From Marinobacter sp. THAF197a (GTDB taxonomy: Bacteria > Pseudomonadota > Gammaproteobacteria > Pseudomonadales > Oleiphilaceae), in assembly GCF_009363275.1 (NCBI RefSeq), contig NZ_CP045324.1, positions 3,658,001 through 3,722,000 on the forward strand: 64,000 bases of DNA. The letters run 5' to 3'. The translations under genes were made by a program, and so were the position numbers. Below, piece by piece: positions 51,654-61,341 of the stretch. Position 1 is the first letter of the stretch; every line of letters starts with the position of its first letter. The notes under the pieces were generated by a model. That model searched no databases. It was given only the letters and a program-made list of their open reading frames with translations, and was not told the DNA's origin.

Positions 51654-52466
51654 ATGACTGAACGACATTTGGACAAAACTCCCACGATTCTCCGGAAAAT
51701 CGTTGACCGGAAATGGGAGGAAATTGATGAACGTAAGCCCAAGGTTTCGATTGCGGACCTGAAAGCCATGGCGGGCGACCAAGCTCCGGCACGTGGGTTT
51801 GCCAACGCCCTGCGCACCCACATCGACGCGCAGCGTCCGGCGGTCATCGCCGAAATCAAGAAAGCCTCGCCCAGTAAAGGCATCCTGCGCGATCCGTTCG
51901 AACCAGAACGCATTGCCGAGAGCTACGAGAAAGGCGGTGCCGCCTGCTTGTCAGTGCTGACTGACAAGGATTTCTTCCAGGGCCACGCGGACTATCTGAA
52001 AGCGGCCCGCGCGGCTTGCAGCCTGCCGGTGATCCGCAAGGACTTCATGGTGGCGCCCTACCAGGTTTACGAAAGCCGGGCCATTGGCGCCGACTGCATT
52101 CTGCTGATTGCCGCCTGCCTGACCAAAGACCAGATGCAGGAGCTGGAAGGTATTGCCCATGAGATCGGGCTGGATGTGCTGGTGGAAGTGCATGATGGCG
52201 AGGAGCTGGACGATGCCCTGGCCCTGAGCACACCGTTGGTGGGCATCAATAACCGTAATCTGCACAACTTCGAAGTGTCGCTGGACACCACCTTCAATCT
52301 GCACCAGCGTATCAGTGCCGACCGGCTGACCATTACCGAGAGCGGCATCATGACCCGTTCAGACGTGGAAGCCATGACCAGCCGGGGCATCTACGGGTTC
52401 CTGGTGGGCGAGTCGTTCATGCGAGCGCCAGATCCAGGTGACAAACTGCAGGAGCTGTTTGGCTGA
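51654..52466 (+). CDS. trpC: Indole-3-glycerol-phosphate synthase
   Basis: Converts CdRP to indole-3-glycerol phosphate. The 270 residues have AEIKKASPSKGIL, CLSVLTDKDFFQG, LPVIRKDFMV, VGINNRNLHNF and ITESGIMT, the TIM-barrel motifs of TrpC. The start at 51654 is preferred, with AGG six bases upstream; a longer frame from 51591 runs through the hairpin element and is not coding. trpF, trpB and trpA are not in this window. Confidence 0.95.
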   Translation: MTERHLDKTPTILRKIVDRKWEEIDERKPKVSIADLKAMAGDQAPARGFANALRTHIDAQRPAVIAEIKKASPSKGILRDPFEPERIAESYEKGGAACLSVLTDKDFFQGHADYLKAARAACSLPVIRKDFMVAPYQVYESRAIGADCILLIAACLTKDQMQELEGIAHEIGLDVLVEVHDGEELDDALALSTPLVGINNRNLHNFEVSLDTTFNLHQRISADRLTITESGIMTRSDVEAMTSRGIYGFLVGESFMRAPDPGDKLQELFG

Positions 52467-52493
52467 TTCACTGAGGTAACGGGCAGGCTAACG

Positions 52494-53867
52494 ATGGACG
52501 CAGATACCGGTAAGGAATCCGACAACCCGATACTGACCGGCCCCTTCTGGCCGGTATTTTTCCGCTATGCCCTGCCCTCGGTGGCGGGGCTGTTGGCGCT
52601 GACCACCGCCAACATTGTTGATGGCATTTTTATTGGCAACTTTGCCGGGGCCGACGCGCTGGCGGCGCTGAACCTGCTGATTCCCTGGTTTACCTTTCTG
52701 TTTGGCATGGCCCTGGCCCTCGCCATTGGCGGTACAGTTCGGGCTGGCCGGTATCTGGGCGAAGGCAGAACGGAAGCCGCGTCTGCCATCTTCAGCAAGT
52801 GCCTGATGGCCACACTGGCCCTCGCCATAACCGGGGCCCTGGCGGGGTTGTTGTTCCACGATGCGATCTATCGAGTGCTGGGTGCCTCCCCGGACATCTA
52901 CCCGCTGATGTCCGAGTATTTTCTGGTGATCATCTGGGTGCTGGTGGCTCAGCTTGTCACCATGGTGTTGTATTACTTCGTGCGGGTGGACGGTTTTCCC
53001 GGGCTGGCAACCACGGCCCTGGTAACGGGGGCCGCCGCCAATATCCTGCTCGACGCCCTGTTGGTGGGCTATCTGGATTACGGTTTGCGTGGCGCCGCCA
53101 TCGCAACTGGCCTGGCCCAGGTGCTGCAGTTCGGCGTTCTGGCCCGTTATTTTCTCAAGCCGGAGCGCAAGCTGCGCTTCGGGCTTTATCAAAAACACTG
53201 GCGGGAAGTGCCCCAGGCATTTGCCAATGGCGTTTCGGAGTGGATCAACGAGCTGTCGGTGGGGCTGGTCATGCTGCTGATCAACTGGCTGCTGATGACC
53301 ACTCAGGGTGTGGCCGGGGTAGCCGCCTTCACCGTCGTGAACTATCTGATTTTCCTGAGCCTGATGGTGTTCTACGGCATTTCAGATGCCATGCATGTGC
53401 TGATCAGCCACAACCTGGGGGCCGGCAACGCCGAGCGTATCCGTCGCTTTATGGGCTGTGGGGCAACCGTCATCCTGAGCCTGGCACTGGCGCTGGTGGC
53501 CACGGTCTGGATGTTCGGAAACCAGGTTGTCCGGCTGTTTCTCGACACCGCCGCAGACCCCGCCACCGCCGAACTGGCCGACCGGTTCCTGACCATCCTC
53601 TGGCCGTTATTCCTGGTCAACGGTATTAACGTGCTGTTGTCGGTTTACCTGACCGCCATGCATAAACCCGTCCCCTCCGCCCTGGTGGCCTTTTCCCGAA
53701 GCCTGATTCTTCCTGCGCTGTTGCTGATAGGCATTGCCCAGTTCGCGCCACAGTGGCCGCTGCTGGTGGCACTGCCCCTTGCCGAATGGCTCACGTTCGG
53801 GCTGGCCGTGGCGCTGTTTTTGCGCTTCCGTCCGCAGCGAGTGATCAACGCTCCAAACCAAATGTAA
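52494..53867 (+). CDS. MATE-family multidrug/cation efflux transporter
   Basis: A 457-residue transporter with twelve hydrophobic helices in two MATE halves. The first half starts ILTGPFWPVFFRYALPSVAGLLALTTANIVDGIFIG; the second half contains NGVSEWINELSVGLVMLLINWLL. It is likely to exchange sodium or protons for cationic drugs, or here to export a metabolite. It ends 75 bases before the petrobactin operon, and export of petrobactin is an option, unproven. Confidence 0.85.
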   Translation: MDADTGKESDNPILTGPFWPVFFRYALPSVAGLLALTTANIVDGIFIGNFAGADALAALNLLIPWFTFLFGMALALAIGGTVRAGRYLGEGRTEAASAIFSKCLMATLALAITGALAGLLFHDAIYRVLGASPDIYPLMSEYFLVIIWVLVAQLVTMVLYYFVRVDGFPGLATTALVTGAAANILLDALLVGYLDYGLRGAAIATGLAQVLQFGVLARYFLKPERKLRFGLYQKHWREVPQAFANGVSEWINELSVGLVMLLINWLLMTTQGVAGVAAFTVVNYLIFLSLMVFYGISDAMHVLISHNLGAGNAERIRRFMGCGATVILSLALALVATVWMFGNQVVRLFLDTAADPATAELADRFLTILWPLFLVNGINVLLSVYLTAMHKPVPSALVAFSRSLILPALLLIGIAQFAPQWPLLVALPLAEWLTFGLAVALFLRFRPQRVINAPNQM

Positions 53868-53881
53868 AAAATGTAAAAATA

Positions 53882-53912
53882 TTTCACCTGCACTCGATTC
53901 TCATTTAGATTT
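53882..53912 (+). promoter_or_regulatory. Probable promoter with Fur-like site before asbA
   Basis: TTTCAC (53882-53887) and, 17-18 bases on, TTAGAT/TAGATT (53905-53911) make a weak sigma70 promoter. The stretch 53896-53912 (GATTCTCATTTAGATTT) resembles repeated GATAAT-type Fur units and overlaps the -10. The match is partial; iron control is expected from function. Confidence 0.4.
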
Positions 53913-53941
53913 ACTCCAAATTCTGGAATCGGAGTGTCGAC

Positions 53942-55774
53942 ATGGGACCGTCTGCCCGGGCGATTGCCGAACAGGCAAGTTTTCAGGCCTTCCTGCATAG
54001 CTATCTTCAGGAAATTGATCCCGGCCACTGGCTGGCCGCCAGCCAACACCTTCACGACCCCGGCAGCCGTTTCTCCGGCTCTTGGGTGTGCGAACTGCCC
54101 CTGAACACCCAGCGGGCCCGGCTTGCTGTCGATATCCTTTACCGTTCCCCCGTCGGCCGGCACCGCTATGGCAAAGTGCGCCAGTGGCTAAACGGTCGTC
54201 ATTGCTGGTCAGACATCGAACCGTTCCAGGCTATGTGTCTTCTGGTACGCGAGCTCTATGCACTTTCCGGCGGTATGGTCCCGGAGCTTCGTAAACTCCG
54301 GGAACTGGAGTTCCTGCACCGGCTAACAGACAGCTACGGGGTGATGACCCGTTACCTGGAACAGCGCCGCCACGATCCCCGGCTTTTGACCAACCGGTTC
54401 ATCGATTCAGAACAGTCTTTGTTGTTTGGCCACGCCACTCACCCCACCCCCAAAAGCCGCCAGGGCATGTCGGAATGGCAACAAACGGCCTATGCTCCTG
54501 AGCTGGGCGGGCGATTCCGGCTTCATTATTTTCTGGTCCATCAAGACTACGTGGAACAAGACTCGGACGGTCCATTGCCCGCCAGTACCATGGCGGAAAC
54601 CCTGTTGAACAGTGGCCATGCCTCCCTGAACCTGCCAGACAACCATGCTCTGGTTCCGGCACACCCACTTCAAGCGCAGTGGTTACTTGCGCAGCCGTCG
54701 GTGCTGGTCGCCATCGAGCAGGGGCAGATACATCCGCTCGGCACTCTTGGGCCGGAGTTCTCCGCCACGTCTTCCGTGCGCACGGTTTACAGTGAACAGG
54801 CAGAATGGATGTTGAAGTTTTCCATTCCGGTGAAAGTGACCAACTCGCTCCGGGTCAACAAGGCCCACGAGCTGAAAGCGGGTGTGGTGATGTCCCGACT
54901 GATCCGGCAAACCGGGTTCGCGGAGTCTGAACCCGGCTTCCGCATCCTGCAGGACCCGGCCTATCTGACGGTTTCCCTGCCTGGGCAGGCCGAGAGCGGC
55001 TTTGAAGTCATTTTCCGGAACAATCCCTTCACTCCGGGGCAGGACCAGGGTGTGATCAGCATGGCCGCTCTGGCCCAGGATCCAATGCCCGGCCGAAATT
55101 CGCGGTTGATGGACCTGATCGAGGGTCTGGCTTTGAACGAGAGCCGAAGCATGGCCGCGGTCAGTCTGGACTGGTTCCAGCACTATCTGGCCTGCGCGAT
55201 TGGCCCGGCGCTCCGGCTTTATGACGACCACGGCATTGCTCTGGAGGCGCACCAGCAGAACAGCCTGCTGGATATTGGTGGTGGCTATCCTCGCTGCTAT
55301 TACTACCGGGACAATCAGGGTTACTACCTTTCGGAAACGTTTCGCAAACAACTGACAGAGCAGTGCCCGGACCTGTCGGAAACCCCGGAACTGTTCTACC
55401 GGGATGCCATGATCCGGGACCGCTTCTGCTACTACCTGATCGTCAACCAGGTGTTCTCCGTGATCGCCCGGTTCGGCCTCGACGGGCTGATTCCGGAATC
55501 GGTGTTGATCCGGCAGTTCCGGCAGTTTCTCCGCTGCGAACGCACCCGGCTCCATGGCCCGGCCCGGGCACTGGTCAATCTCCTGCTCGAGGACAGTCGC
55601 CTGCCGTACAAGGGCAACCTGCTGACTCGAGTACACGATGTTGATGAGCTGAATGCCGAGCTGGAAATGGCGGTGTACACCAGTATCGCCAACCCTCTTC
55701 GCGGTCTGGCGCACGCAGCACCGCAGCCAAGTTTTCCTGCGCAGGCTGTCGGGGCAGATCATGGCGCTGCGTGA
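53942..55774 (+). CDS. asbA: Petrobactin synthetase AsbA (IucA/IucC family)
   Basis: An NRPS-independent siderophore synthetase of 610 residues. AsbA joins citrate and spermidine with ATP as the first condensation step in petrobactin. The IucA/IucC domain (about 130-380) shows VPAHPLQAQW and KFSIPVKVTNSLRVNKAHE, the ATP and citrate site; the C-terminal FhuF-like domain carries the EAHQQNSLLDI motif. GGAG lies seven bases before the ATG. The order asbABCDEF is that of Bacillus anthracis. Overlaps asbB by 14 bases. Confidence 0.92.
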   Translation: MGPSARAIAEQASFQAFLHSYLQEIDPGHWLAASQHLHDPGSRFSGSWVCELPLNTQRARLAVDILYRSPVGRHRYGKVRQWLNGRHCWSDIEPFQAMCLLVRELYALSGGMVPELRKLRELEFLHRLTDSYGVMTRYLEQRRHDPRLLTNRFIDSEQSLLFGHATHPTPKSRQGMSEWQQTAYAPELGGRFRLHYFLVHQDYVEQDSDGPLPASTMAETLLNSGHASLNLPDNHALVPAHPLQAQWLLAQPSVLVAIEQGQIHPLGTLGPEFSATSSVRTVYSEQAEWMLKFSIPVKVTNSLRVNKAHELKAGVVMSRLIRQTGFAESEPGFRILQDPAYLTVSLPGQAESGFEVIFRNNPFTPGQDQGVISMAALAQDPMPGRNSRLMDLIEGLALNESRSMAAVSLDWFQHYLACAIGPALRLYDDHGIALEAHQQNSLLDIGGGYPRCYYYRDNQGYYLSETFRKQLTEQCPDLSETPELFYRDAMIRDRFCYYLIVNQVFSVIARFGLDGLIPESVLIRQFRQFLRCERTRLHGPARALVNLLLEDSRLPYKGNLLTRVHDVDELNAELEMAVYTSIANPLRGLAHAAPQPSFPAQAVGADHGAA

Positions 55775-57599
55775 GCAAACACCATCGCCGATGACAGGAC
55801 TAAGCCCGGTCATCGGCCTGACCGAGTCGCCAACACAGCGCGTGCTCCGGCAACTGCTGGAAGCGCTGCTGTTTGAGCGTTTGATCCCCTACCGCCCATG
55901 CAATGACAACCGCTCCGGCTGGCAATGGCTGTCGTTCCGGATCGGCAGCCTGGCTGGGCGCTGCCGCGCTCGGGTTCGTGGCTTTGGCCGGCTTCGGCTG
56001 GATATGGACACCCTGACCCTGGGGCAGGAACAACCAACAACCTCAACGTCGCTGGCGAGGCTGGTCGGCCAGTTACCGGCCGCGAGCACACAACAGCAAG
56101 CGCTGTTAAACGAACTTGTCGCCACCATCGAAAACACCGAAAGACTCGACGCCCTGTATCGGGCCCGAGGCCCACGGGAACGGCGGGGCCTGCACGGCGA
56201 AGCGCTGGACTGTGCATTGCACGAGGGTCACCCCTACCACCCCTGTTACAAGAGCCGGCTGGGATTTCAGGGCGATGACCTGGTGCGCTATAGCCCGGAA
56301 ACCAGCACCGGGTTCCGTCTCCATTGGGTGGCGGTCCCCCGGCGCTATCTGGATTCGCAGTTGCCGGCTCCGGATATGGCGTTCTGGCAGTCGGAACTCG
56401 GTCGGGAACAGGCCTATCTGCTGCGGGCCGCGTTCCACCGGGCGGGCGTTGACTGGCAACACTGTGGTGCCTTGCCAACCCACCCCTGGCAATGGCAACA
56501 ACTCTGCCAGGGGCCCCAGGCGTCCCGGCTCGACGCACTGGGCATCAGAAGCCTGGGGCCTCTGGGAGACCGTTACCGGCCGGGGCAGTCACTGCGGTCC
56601 CTGTTCAACATCAGCCGGCCGGCGAACGCCTGCATCAAACTGCCGCTGGGCATCCATAACACCTCGTCCCGCAGGCACCTGGAACCCCACTCGGTGCCTT
56701 CAGCGCCGGTCATCAGCCGCTGGCTTGAGGCGATTTTGGCCGCCGACTCGCAATTCGACGCTACCTACCCTCTCCGCCTGCTGCCCGAGTATGCCAGCCT
56801 GGGCATTACCACTGGGCGTGACCGGGGCTCAGGCAGTGCAGGGCTTGAAGGTGAACTGGCCGCCATCTGGCGAGCCAGCATCCGCTCCCGGCTTAATGAC
56901 GGTGAGCAGGCCATCCCCCTGAACGCCCTGTTCCAGTGGCAACCTGACGGCATGCCGTTCATCCACCCCTGGGTGGAGCACTACGGCCTGGGCCCCTGGC
57001 TGGAAGCCACGCTCAAAGCCGTCATCCTGCCAGTCTGGCATATGCTGGCGGCCCACGGTGTCGGCCTCGAGGCCCATGGCCAGAACAGTCTGCTGGTGAT
57101 GCGTGACGGCTGGCCCAGGGCGCTGATGCTTCGGGATTTCCACGACAGCGTCGAATACGCCCGGGACTACCTGCCCCCGACCACTCCTGAACCGGACTTC
57201 GGCACCAGGCAGGCACTCTATGACCAGGCACCAGACGACCAGTACTACCGTATGAGCGGCCCGGAAGCCCTGCGGGAACTGGTCATGGATACCCTGTTTA
57301 TCTTCAATCTGAGTGAGTTGGCGCTGCTGCTGGATGAGGCCTACGGATTTAACGAAACGCGCTTCTGGGACCGGGTCAGGACGATCCTGACCGATTACGC
57401 ACGGCAACAACCGGATCTGACCTCCCGTTTGGACGGGCTGGCCTGGGATCAGCCAACACTTCGGACCGAATCCCTGCTGTGCCGCAAGCTGCGGCCAGAC
57501 AACCAAAGCCATTGCCTCCGGGTAACCAACCCCCTGGCTTCGGGTCCGGATTCCACATCAATGCCCCCTACCGATCACCATCACGAGAGGTTACCGTGA
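55761..57599 (+). CDS. asbB: Petrobactin synthetase AsbB (IucA/IucC family)
   Basis: A second siderophore synthetase of 612 residues, which adds the second spermidine arm. Motifs are PTHPWQWQQL, KLPLGIHNTSSRRHLEP and LEAHGQNSLLVMRDG, in the same places as in AsbA but not identical, so the two are diverged paralogues. Start at 55761 (MALREQTPS) or 55794; the first overlaps asbA by 14 bases. Its stop overlaps the GTG start of asbC by four bases. Confidence 0.92.
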   Translation: MALREQTPSPMTGLSPVIGLTESPTQRVLRQLLEALLFERLIPYRPCNDNRSGWQWLSFRIGSLAGRCRARVRGFGRLRLDMDTLTLGQEQPTTSTSLARLVGQLPAASTQQQALLNELVATIENTERLDALYRARGPRERRGLHGEALDCALHEGHPYHPCYKSRLGFQGDDLVRYSPETSTGFRLHWVAVPRRYLDSQLPAPDMAFWQSELGREQAYLLRAAFHRAGVDWQHCGALPTHPWQWQQLCQGPQASRLDALGIRSLGPLGDRYRPGQSLRSLFNISRPANACIKLPLGIHNTSSRRHLEPHSVPSAPVISRWLEAILAADSQFDATYPLRLLPEYASLGITTGRDRGSGSAGLEGELAAIWRASIRSRLNDGEQAIPLNALFQWQPDGMPFIHPWVEHYGLGPWLEATLKAVILPVWHMLAAHGVGLEAHGQNSLLVMRDGWPRALMLRDFHDSVEYARDYLPPTTPEPDFGTRQALYDQAPDDQYYRMSGPEALRELVMDTLFIFNLSELALLLDEAYGFNETRFWDRVRTILTDYARQQPDLTSRLDGLAWDQPTLRTESLLCRKLRPDNQSHCLRVTNPLASGPDSTSMPPTDHHHERLP

Positions 57600-58897
57600 C
57601 TGCACCTTTGTTTTACGTCGACAACACACCCTACAGCCAGGCCGACTGTGATCATATTGTCCGGGGCCTGGCGGAGCGGCCCGAGTTCCAGTCGCCGGCC
57701 GGTTGCCGATTTGCGGTCTGCCTGCAAGACACCGCCCACTGGCTGGCCCTATGCCTCTGGCTGAAGCCCCTTGGCGCCAGCGTACTGCCCATTCACCCCG
57801 GCACGCCCTACCCTGCTGCCAGAGCCCTGGCCGAGGACACCGGCTGCAGCTACCTGCTGTTCGGCGAGCAACTGCAGGAGGTAACGCCGGAAACCCTTGG
57901 TGGGGTGACACGGACGGCTTCGGCCGAGGGTGGTGAGCTGATCCAGCTCAGCTCCGGCACCACGGGTAAGGCCAAGACCATCGCCCGGCCCTGGCGCGAC
58001 ATAGACCGGGAACTGGCCGCCTATGTCGCCCATTTTACTGAGGCCCGGGCCTTAACGCCGGTGGTCGCCTGTCCGGTCACCCACTCCTACGGTCTGATCT
58101 GTGGCGTACTGGCTGCCCGGGAGCGGGGCATCGCACCCCATGTGGTCACCAATCTGAACCCACGATTCATTATCGCCCGGCTGCGTGCGGTGCCTGAGCA
58201 CCTGCTCTATGCCTCACCCACCCTGATTAGCCTGCTGATGCGGATGCTGCCGGAACAGGAAATGCTGCACGCTGTCATGCTTTCCGGGGCCCCCTTGCCC
58301 GCGCCGGTGCTGACTCAGCTTCGGGACCGGTGCCTGCGGCTGTGCCAGCAGTACGGATGCTCCGAAGCCGGCTGCGTGGCTGTGAGCGCAGACGTGACCG
58401 AACCGGGCCTGCTGGGCTACCCGCTGCCTCACCTGTCGGTGCAGGCCGGTGCCTCCGCCGGGCAACCGGATGAAATCCTGATCACGGTAAAAGCCACCGG
58501 ACAGCGCATTCACAGTAAGGATCTGGGCTATTTCGACCACCGGGGCCAGCTGCACTTCCTGGCCCGCACCGATGACACCATCAATGTCGCCGGCATTAAC
58601 GTCTACCCGGGCGCCGTGGAAGACGTGTTCCTTGGCTACCCCGGGATTCGCGAGGCGGTGGCGTTCAAACAACCCGATGCCTTTGCCGGTGAACGGGTTT
58701 GCCTGCGCTTCGTGGCGGATTCAGACATCGACACCGACCAGCTTCGACAATGGAGCCGCGACCGACTGTCACCTCACCAGGTGCCGTCACTGATCGAACA
58801 GGTGGAAAGCATCAGCCGGCTCCCGAACGGCAAGGTCAGCCGCCGGCTGTTAAGCGAATCCCTCGCTGACATGGGTCAGCGGGAGGTCCTGGCATGA
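57596..58897 (+). CDS. asbC: 3,4-dihydroxybenzoate-AMP ligase AsbC
   Basis: A 433-residue adenylating enzyme that activates 3,4-dihydroxybenzoate and loads it on the carrier AsbD. The P-loop motif A3 is IQLSSGTTGKAKTIARPW (about 118); YGCSEAGCVAVS and RTDDTINVAGINVYPGAVED follow. GTG start with GAGAGG at five bases. It is shorter than most ligases (about 500 residues), as in B. anthracis AsbC. Overlaps asbD by four bases. Confidence 0.9.
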   Translation: MTAPLFYVDNTPYSQADCDHIVRGLAERPEFQSPAGCRFAVCLQDTAHWLALCLWLKPLGASVLPIHPGTPYPAARALAEDTGCSYLLFGEQLQEVTPETLGGVTRTASAEGGELIQLSSGTTGKAKTIARPWRDIDRELAAYVAHFTEARALTPVVACPVTHSYGLICGVLAARERGIAPHVVTNLNPRFIIARLRAVPEHLLYASPTLISLLMRMLPEQEMLHAVMLSGAPLPAPVLTQLRDRCLRLCQQYGCSEAGCVAVSADVTEPGLLGYPLPHLSVQAGASAGQPDEILITVKATGQRIHSKDLGYFDHRGQLHFLARTDDTINVAGINVYPGAVEDVFLGYPGIREAVAFKQPDAFAGERVCLRFVADSDIDTDQLRQWSRDRLSPHQVPSLIEQVESISRLPNGKVSRRLLSESLADMGQREVLA

Positions 58898-59163
58898 ACA
58901 GAACCAACCCGACCCGAAGCGCCATTGAAACGGTGATTCGAAACCATCTACCTGACGCCCGGCTATCGGTGTTTTCGGCCAAGGCCCGCCTCAACGCCGA
59001 CCTGGCGATTGATTCCATCATGCTGCTGCAACTGATTGTGCACCTGGAACTTGAGCACGGCCTGCATGTTCCGGAGGAAGCGCTGCTGACCCATCAGCTC
59101 GAGACCGTTGAGGACCTGGAAGCGCTATTGGTCGCCACAGGCAACCCGGAGGTTTCCCTGTGA
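58894..59163 (+). CDS. asbD: Aryl carrier protein AsbD
   Basis: An 89-residue acyl-carrier-type protein. The phosphopantetheine Ser lies in LAIDSIMLLQLIVHLE (about residue 45). It carries the dihydroxybenzoyl group from AsbC to AsbE. It overlaps asbC and asbE by four bases each. Confidence 0.9.
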   Translation: MNRTNPTRSAIETVIRNHLPDARLSVFSAKARLNADLAIDSIMLLQLIVHLELEHGLHVPEEALLTHQLETVEDLEALLVATGNPEVSL

Positions 59164-60179
59164 TCAAAGTGCATTGTTTTGTCAGTTGTGTCTGCGAGAT
59201 CATTAAACGCACACCGGGTGTGGATCACCGCCCGTTCTACTTTGGCGTCTGGGATGCGGACTTCTCGGTCAGTGAGGAGCAGGTTCTGTCTTACCACTCG
59301 CCCCATACCCGCCACGACCAGTTCCGGGAGTGGTACCGGCTGCTGTATGGCGTCACCATTGAGCCCTGGTACGACCACCAGCAATCGAAAGAGGCCAACA
59401 TAGACCGGCTGATTGAACTGGTGGAAACGCGCCCTGCCGATCGTCAGGTAATGGTCATGCTGGACCTTTACCGGTTGCCGGAACGGGAGAACAAGTTTCA
59501 CCAGAACCCGTTTCCCCACTACGTGATGCTGGAAGCCACGGACGATCCGGAGCAGTGGTTCATGTCGGACCCGGATTTTCGCTGGGAGGGTGTGCTGCCC
59601 AAATCCCGGATTCTGGACTCGGTGCGTTCCCCGGCCGCTGCCGGTGGTTTCTGTTTCGACGGCCTGGACATCCGGCATACGCCGGCGGAGACCGTGGCCG
59701 CCTACTTCGCCCAGTGCATGAAACCCGACACCAACCCGTTCACCAATGCCTTACGGCAGATTCTGCACGCCCATATCGGGCCCGACGCCAGGCAACCACT
59801 GGCAAACCTGCCCCAGGCATTCCGGGAAATTCCGGTGATGGCGATTCGCAAGTACGCCTACGAGCACGCCTTTGCCTGGCTGCTGGAGGATCAGGGCCGC
59901 ACCGCCGAGGGCGATCCGTGGTTCGAGGCCCTGTGCGAGGACATTGACCGGCTGGTGAAAACCTACACCCAGATCCAGTACCGGGCGCTGAAACTGGTGA
60001 TGTCAGGCAACCCTGCCCTGCTGGCTGGGGTCGAAGAGCTGCTGGACGAACAGGATCAGCGGGAGTTCGCCATCAAGGACAGCCTGCAGGGGCTGTTCCA
60101 GGAATGGCAGCAGCAACACCCCGACCTCACCGGCGCTACCGCCGACACCCGGACGTCCGACCTGGAGGTATTGCCATGA
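59160..60179 (+). CDS. asbE: Petrobactin condensation enzyme AsbE
   Basis: A 339-residue enzyme assigned by position and its size to AsbE, which transfers dihydroxybenzoate from AsbD to the spermidine amine. The N-terminus VHCFVSCVCEIIKRTPGVDHRPFYFGVWDAD is rich in Cys, His and Asp and resembles BtrH-type amidases; no catalytic residue is assigned. Overlaps asbD and asbF by four bases. Confidence 0.85.
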   Translation: MIKVHCFVSCVCEIIKRTPGVDHRPFYFGVWDADFSVSEEQVLSYHSPHTRHDQFREWYRLLYGVTIEPWYDHQQSKEANIDRLIELVETRPADRQVMVMLDLYRLPERENKFHQNPFPHYVMLEATDDPEQWFMSDPDFRWEGVLPKSRILDSVRSPAAAGGFCFDGLDIRHTPAETVAAYFAQCMKPDTNPFTNALRQILHAHIGPDARQPLANLPQAFREIPVMAIRKYAYEHAFAWLLEDQGRTAEGDPWFEALCEDIDRLVKTYTQIQYRALKLVMSGNPALLAGVEELLDEQDQREFAIKDSLQGLFQEWQQQHPDLTGATADTRTSDLEVLP

Positions 60180-61051
60180 TCCGCTTCCACCTGTGTACCA
60201 TCTCATTCCGCCACCAGTTGGTGTCGTTACCGGAACTGGCCACCTGGGCCGGGGCCACCGGCTTCGACGGCATTGAACTCTGGGGCGTGCATGCACGGCA
60301 TCTGTTACAGCAGCCCGGGCTGGATGGCCGCTGGCTGAAAAGCCAGGGACTGGGCATTCCCATGGTAAGCGACTATCTGCCGCTGGAGGGAGGTGAACAG
60401 GAGGCCATCCGCTACACCCGCGACCTCTGCCGACTGGCCCGGCACTGGCAGGCACCCAAAGTGCGAACGTTTGCCGGCGATCAAGGCAGCGCCGAGCTTG
60501 ACCGGGGGCAGCGCAAGGCGCTGACCCGACGCCTGCAGACACTCACCCGTTGCGTCGCGGACGAAGGCCTGACCCTGGTGGTGGAAACGCACCCCGGCAC
60601 CCTCGCCGATACGGTTGACTCTACCCTGGCAATGTTGGCAGACATTGACCATCCGGCCATGGGCATCAACTTCGATGTCCTGCATGTCTGGGAGGCCGGT
60701 GCGGACCCACAGCTTGCCCTGCAACAGATGGCGCCCTGGGTCAGGCATTTTCACTTCAAGAATATCCACCAGCGGGATCAGCTTGGCGTGTTTGCCCCGG
60801 CCAATGTGTACTCACCGGCAGGCTCAAGGCAAGGTATGGTGCCGGTGTTGGAGGGCGCCTGCGACTACCGCCCACTGCTGGACACGCTGGCAAACTGGCA
60901 ACAGTCGCTGGCCAACCCGGCCCCTCTGGACATCTCCCTGGAGTGGTTCGGCCCGGACAGCTACCGGGTGCTGTCCAGCGACCTTCGCCAGCTGAGGCTG
61001 CGGGTTGCGGAAACCGGCGAGCAACCTCAGTCGCTGGCGGCCTGCCAGTGA
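60176..61051 (+). CDS. asbF: 3-dehydroshikimate dehydratase AsbF
   Basis: A 291-residue TIM-barrel enzyme that makes 3,4-dihydroxybenzoate from 3-dehydroshikimate. Metal and active-site residues are in LVVETHPGTLAD, INFDVLHVWEAG, HFHFKNIHQRD and ISLEWFGPD. The ATG at 60176 overlaps the asbE stop. It drains a shikimate intermediate made downstream of DAHP synthase (encoded at 13617-14669). Its last 25 bases overlap the convergent DUF2218 gene. Confidence 0.93.
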   Translation: MIRFHLCTISFRHQLVSLPELATWAGATGFDGIELWGVHARHLLQQPGLDGRWLKSQGLGIPMVSDYLPLEGGEQEAIRYTRDLCRLARHWQAPKVRTFAGDQGSAELDRGQRKALTRRLQTLTRCVADEGLTLVVETHPGTLADTVDSTLAMLADIDHPAMGINFDVLHVWEAGADPQLALQQMAPWVRHFHFKNIHQRDQLGVFAPANVYSPAGSRQGMVPVLEGACDYRPLLDTLANWQQSLANPAPLDISLEWFGPDSYRVLSSDLRQLRLRVAETGEQPQSLAACQ

Positions 61052-61317
61052 ACCTCATCCACCTCATCGCCGGCAAAGCGGATGAGGTGGGAAGCTACCA
61101 CCTGGCCCAGCTCCTCCAGCTCCGTCTCGGTGGGTGACTGGCACCGCATAAGCAACTTACCGTCTGCTGCTTCGAGCCGGCATTCACCGATGGAGAAAGT
61201 CAGCCTGCCATCGGTCCCGGTCCACTCAGCCTCAATCTTGTGGCGAAAGTGTTTGCACAGGCGATTGATCAGGCGACCGGGATCGGTGGTGGCCACTTGG
61301 GCATTCATGGTTGGCAT
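61027..61317 (-). CDS. DUF2218 small protein
   Basis: A 96-residue soluble protein with the DUF2218 pattern: RLINRLCKHFRHKI, GRLTFSIGECRLEA and SPTETELEELGQVVASHLIRFAGDE. Function unknown. It lies between the petrobactin genes and the siderophore transporter, and its 3' end overlaps asbF by 25 bases, so a link with iron uptake is plausible but unproven. Confidence 0.85.
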   Translation of the reverse strand: MPTMNAQVATTDPGRLINRLCKHFRHKIEAEWTGTDGRLTFSIGECRLEAADGKLLMRCQSPTETELEELGQVVASHLIRFAGDEVDEVHWQAASD

Positions 61318-61341
61318 GGCAGATTCCTCGACATCAGTGGG

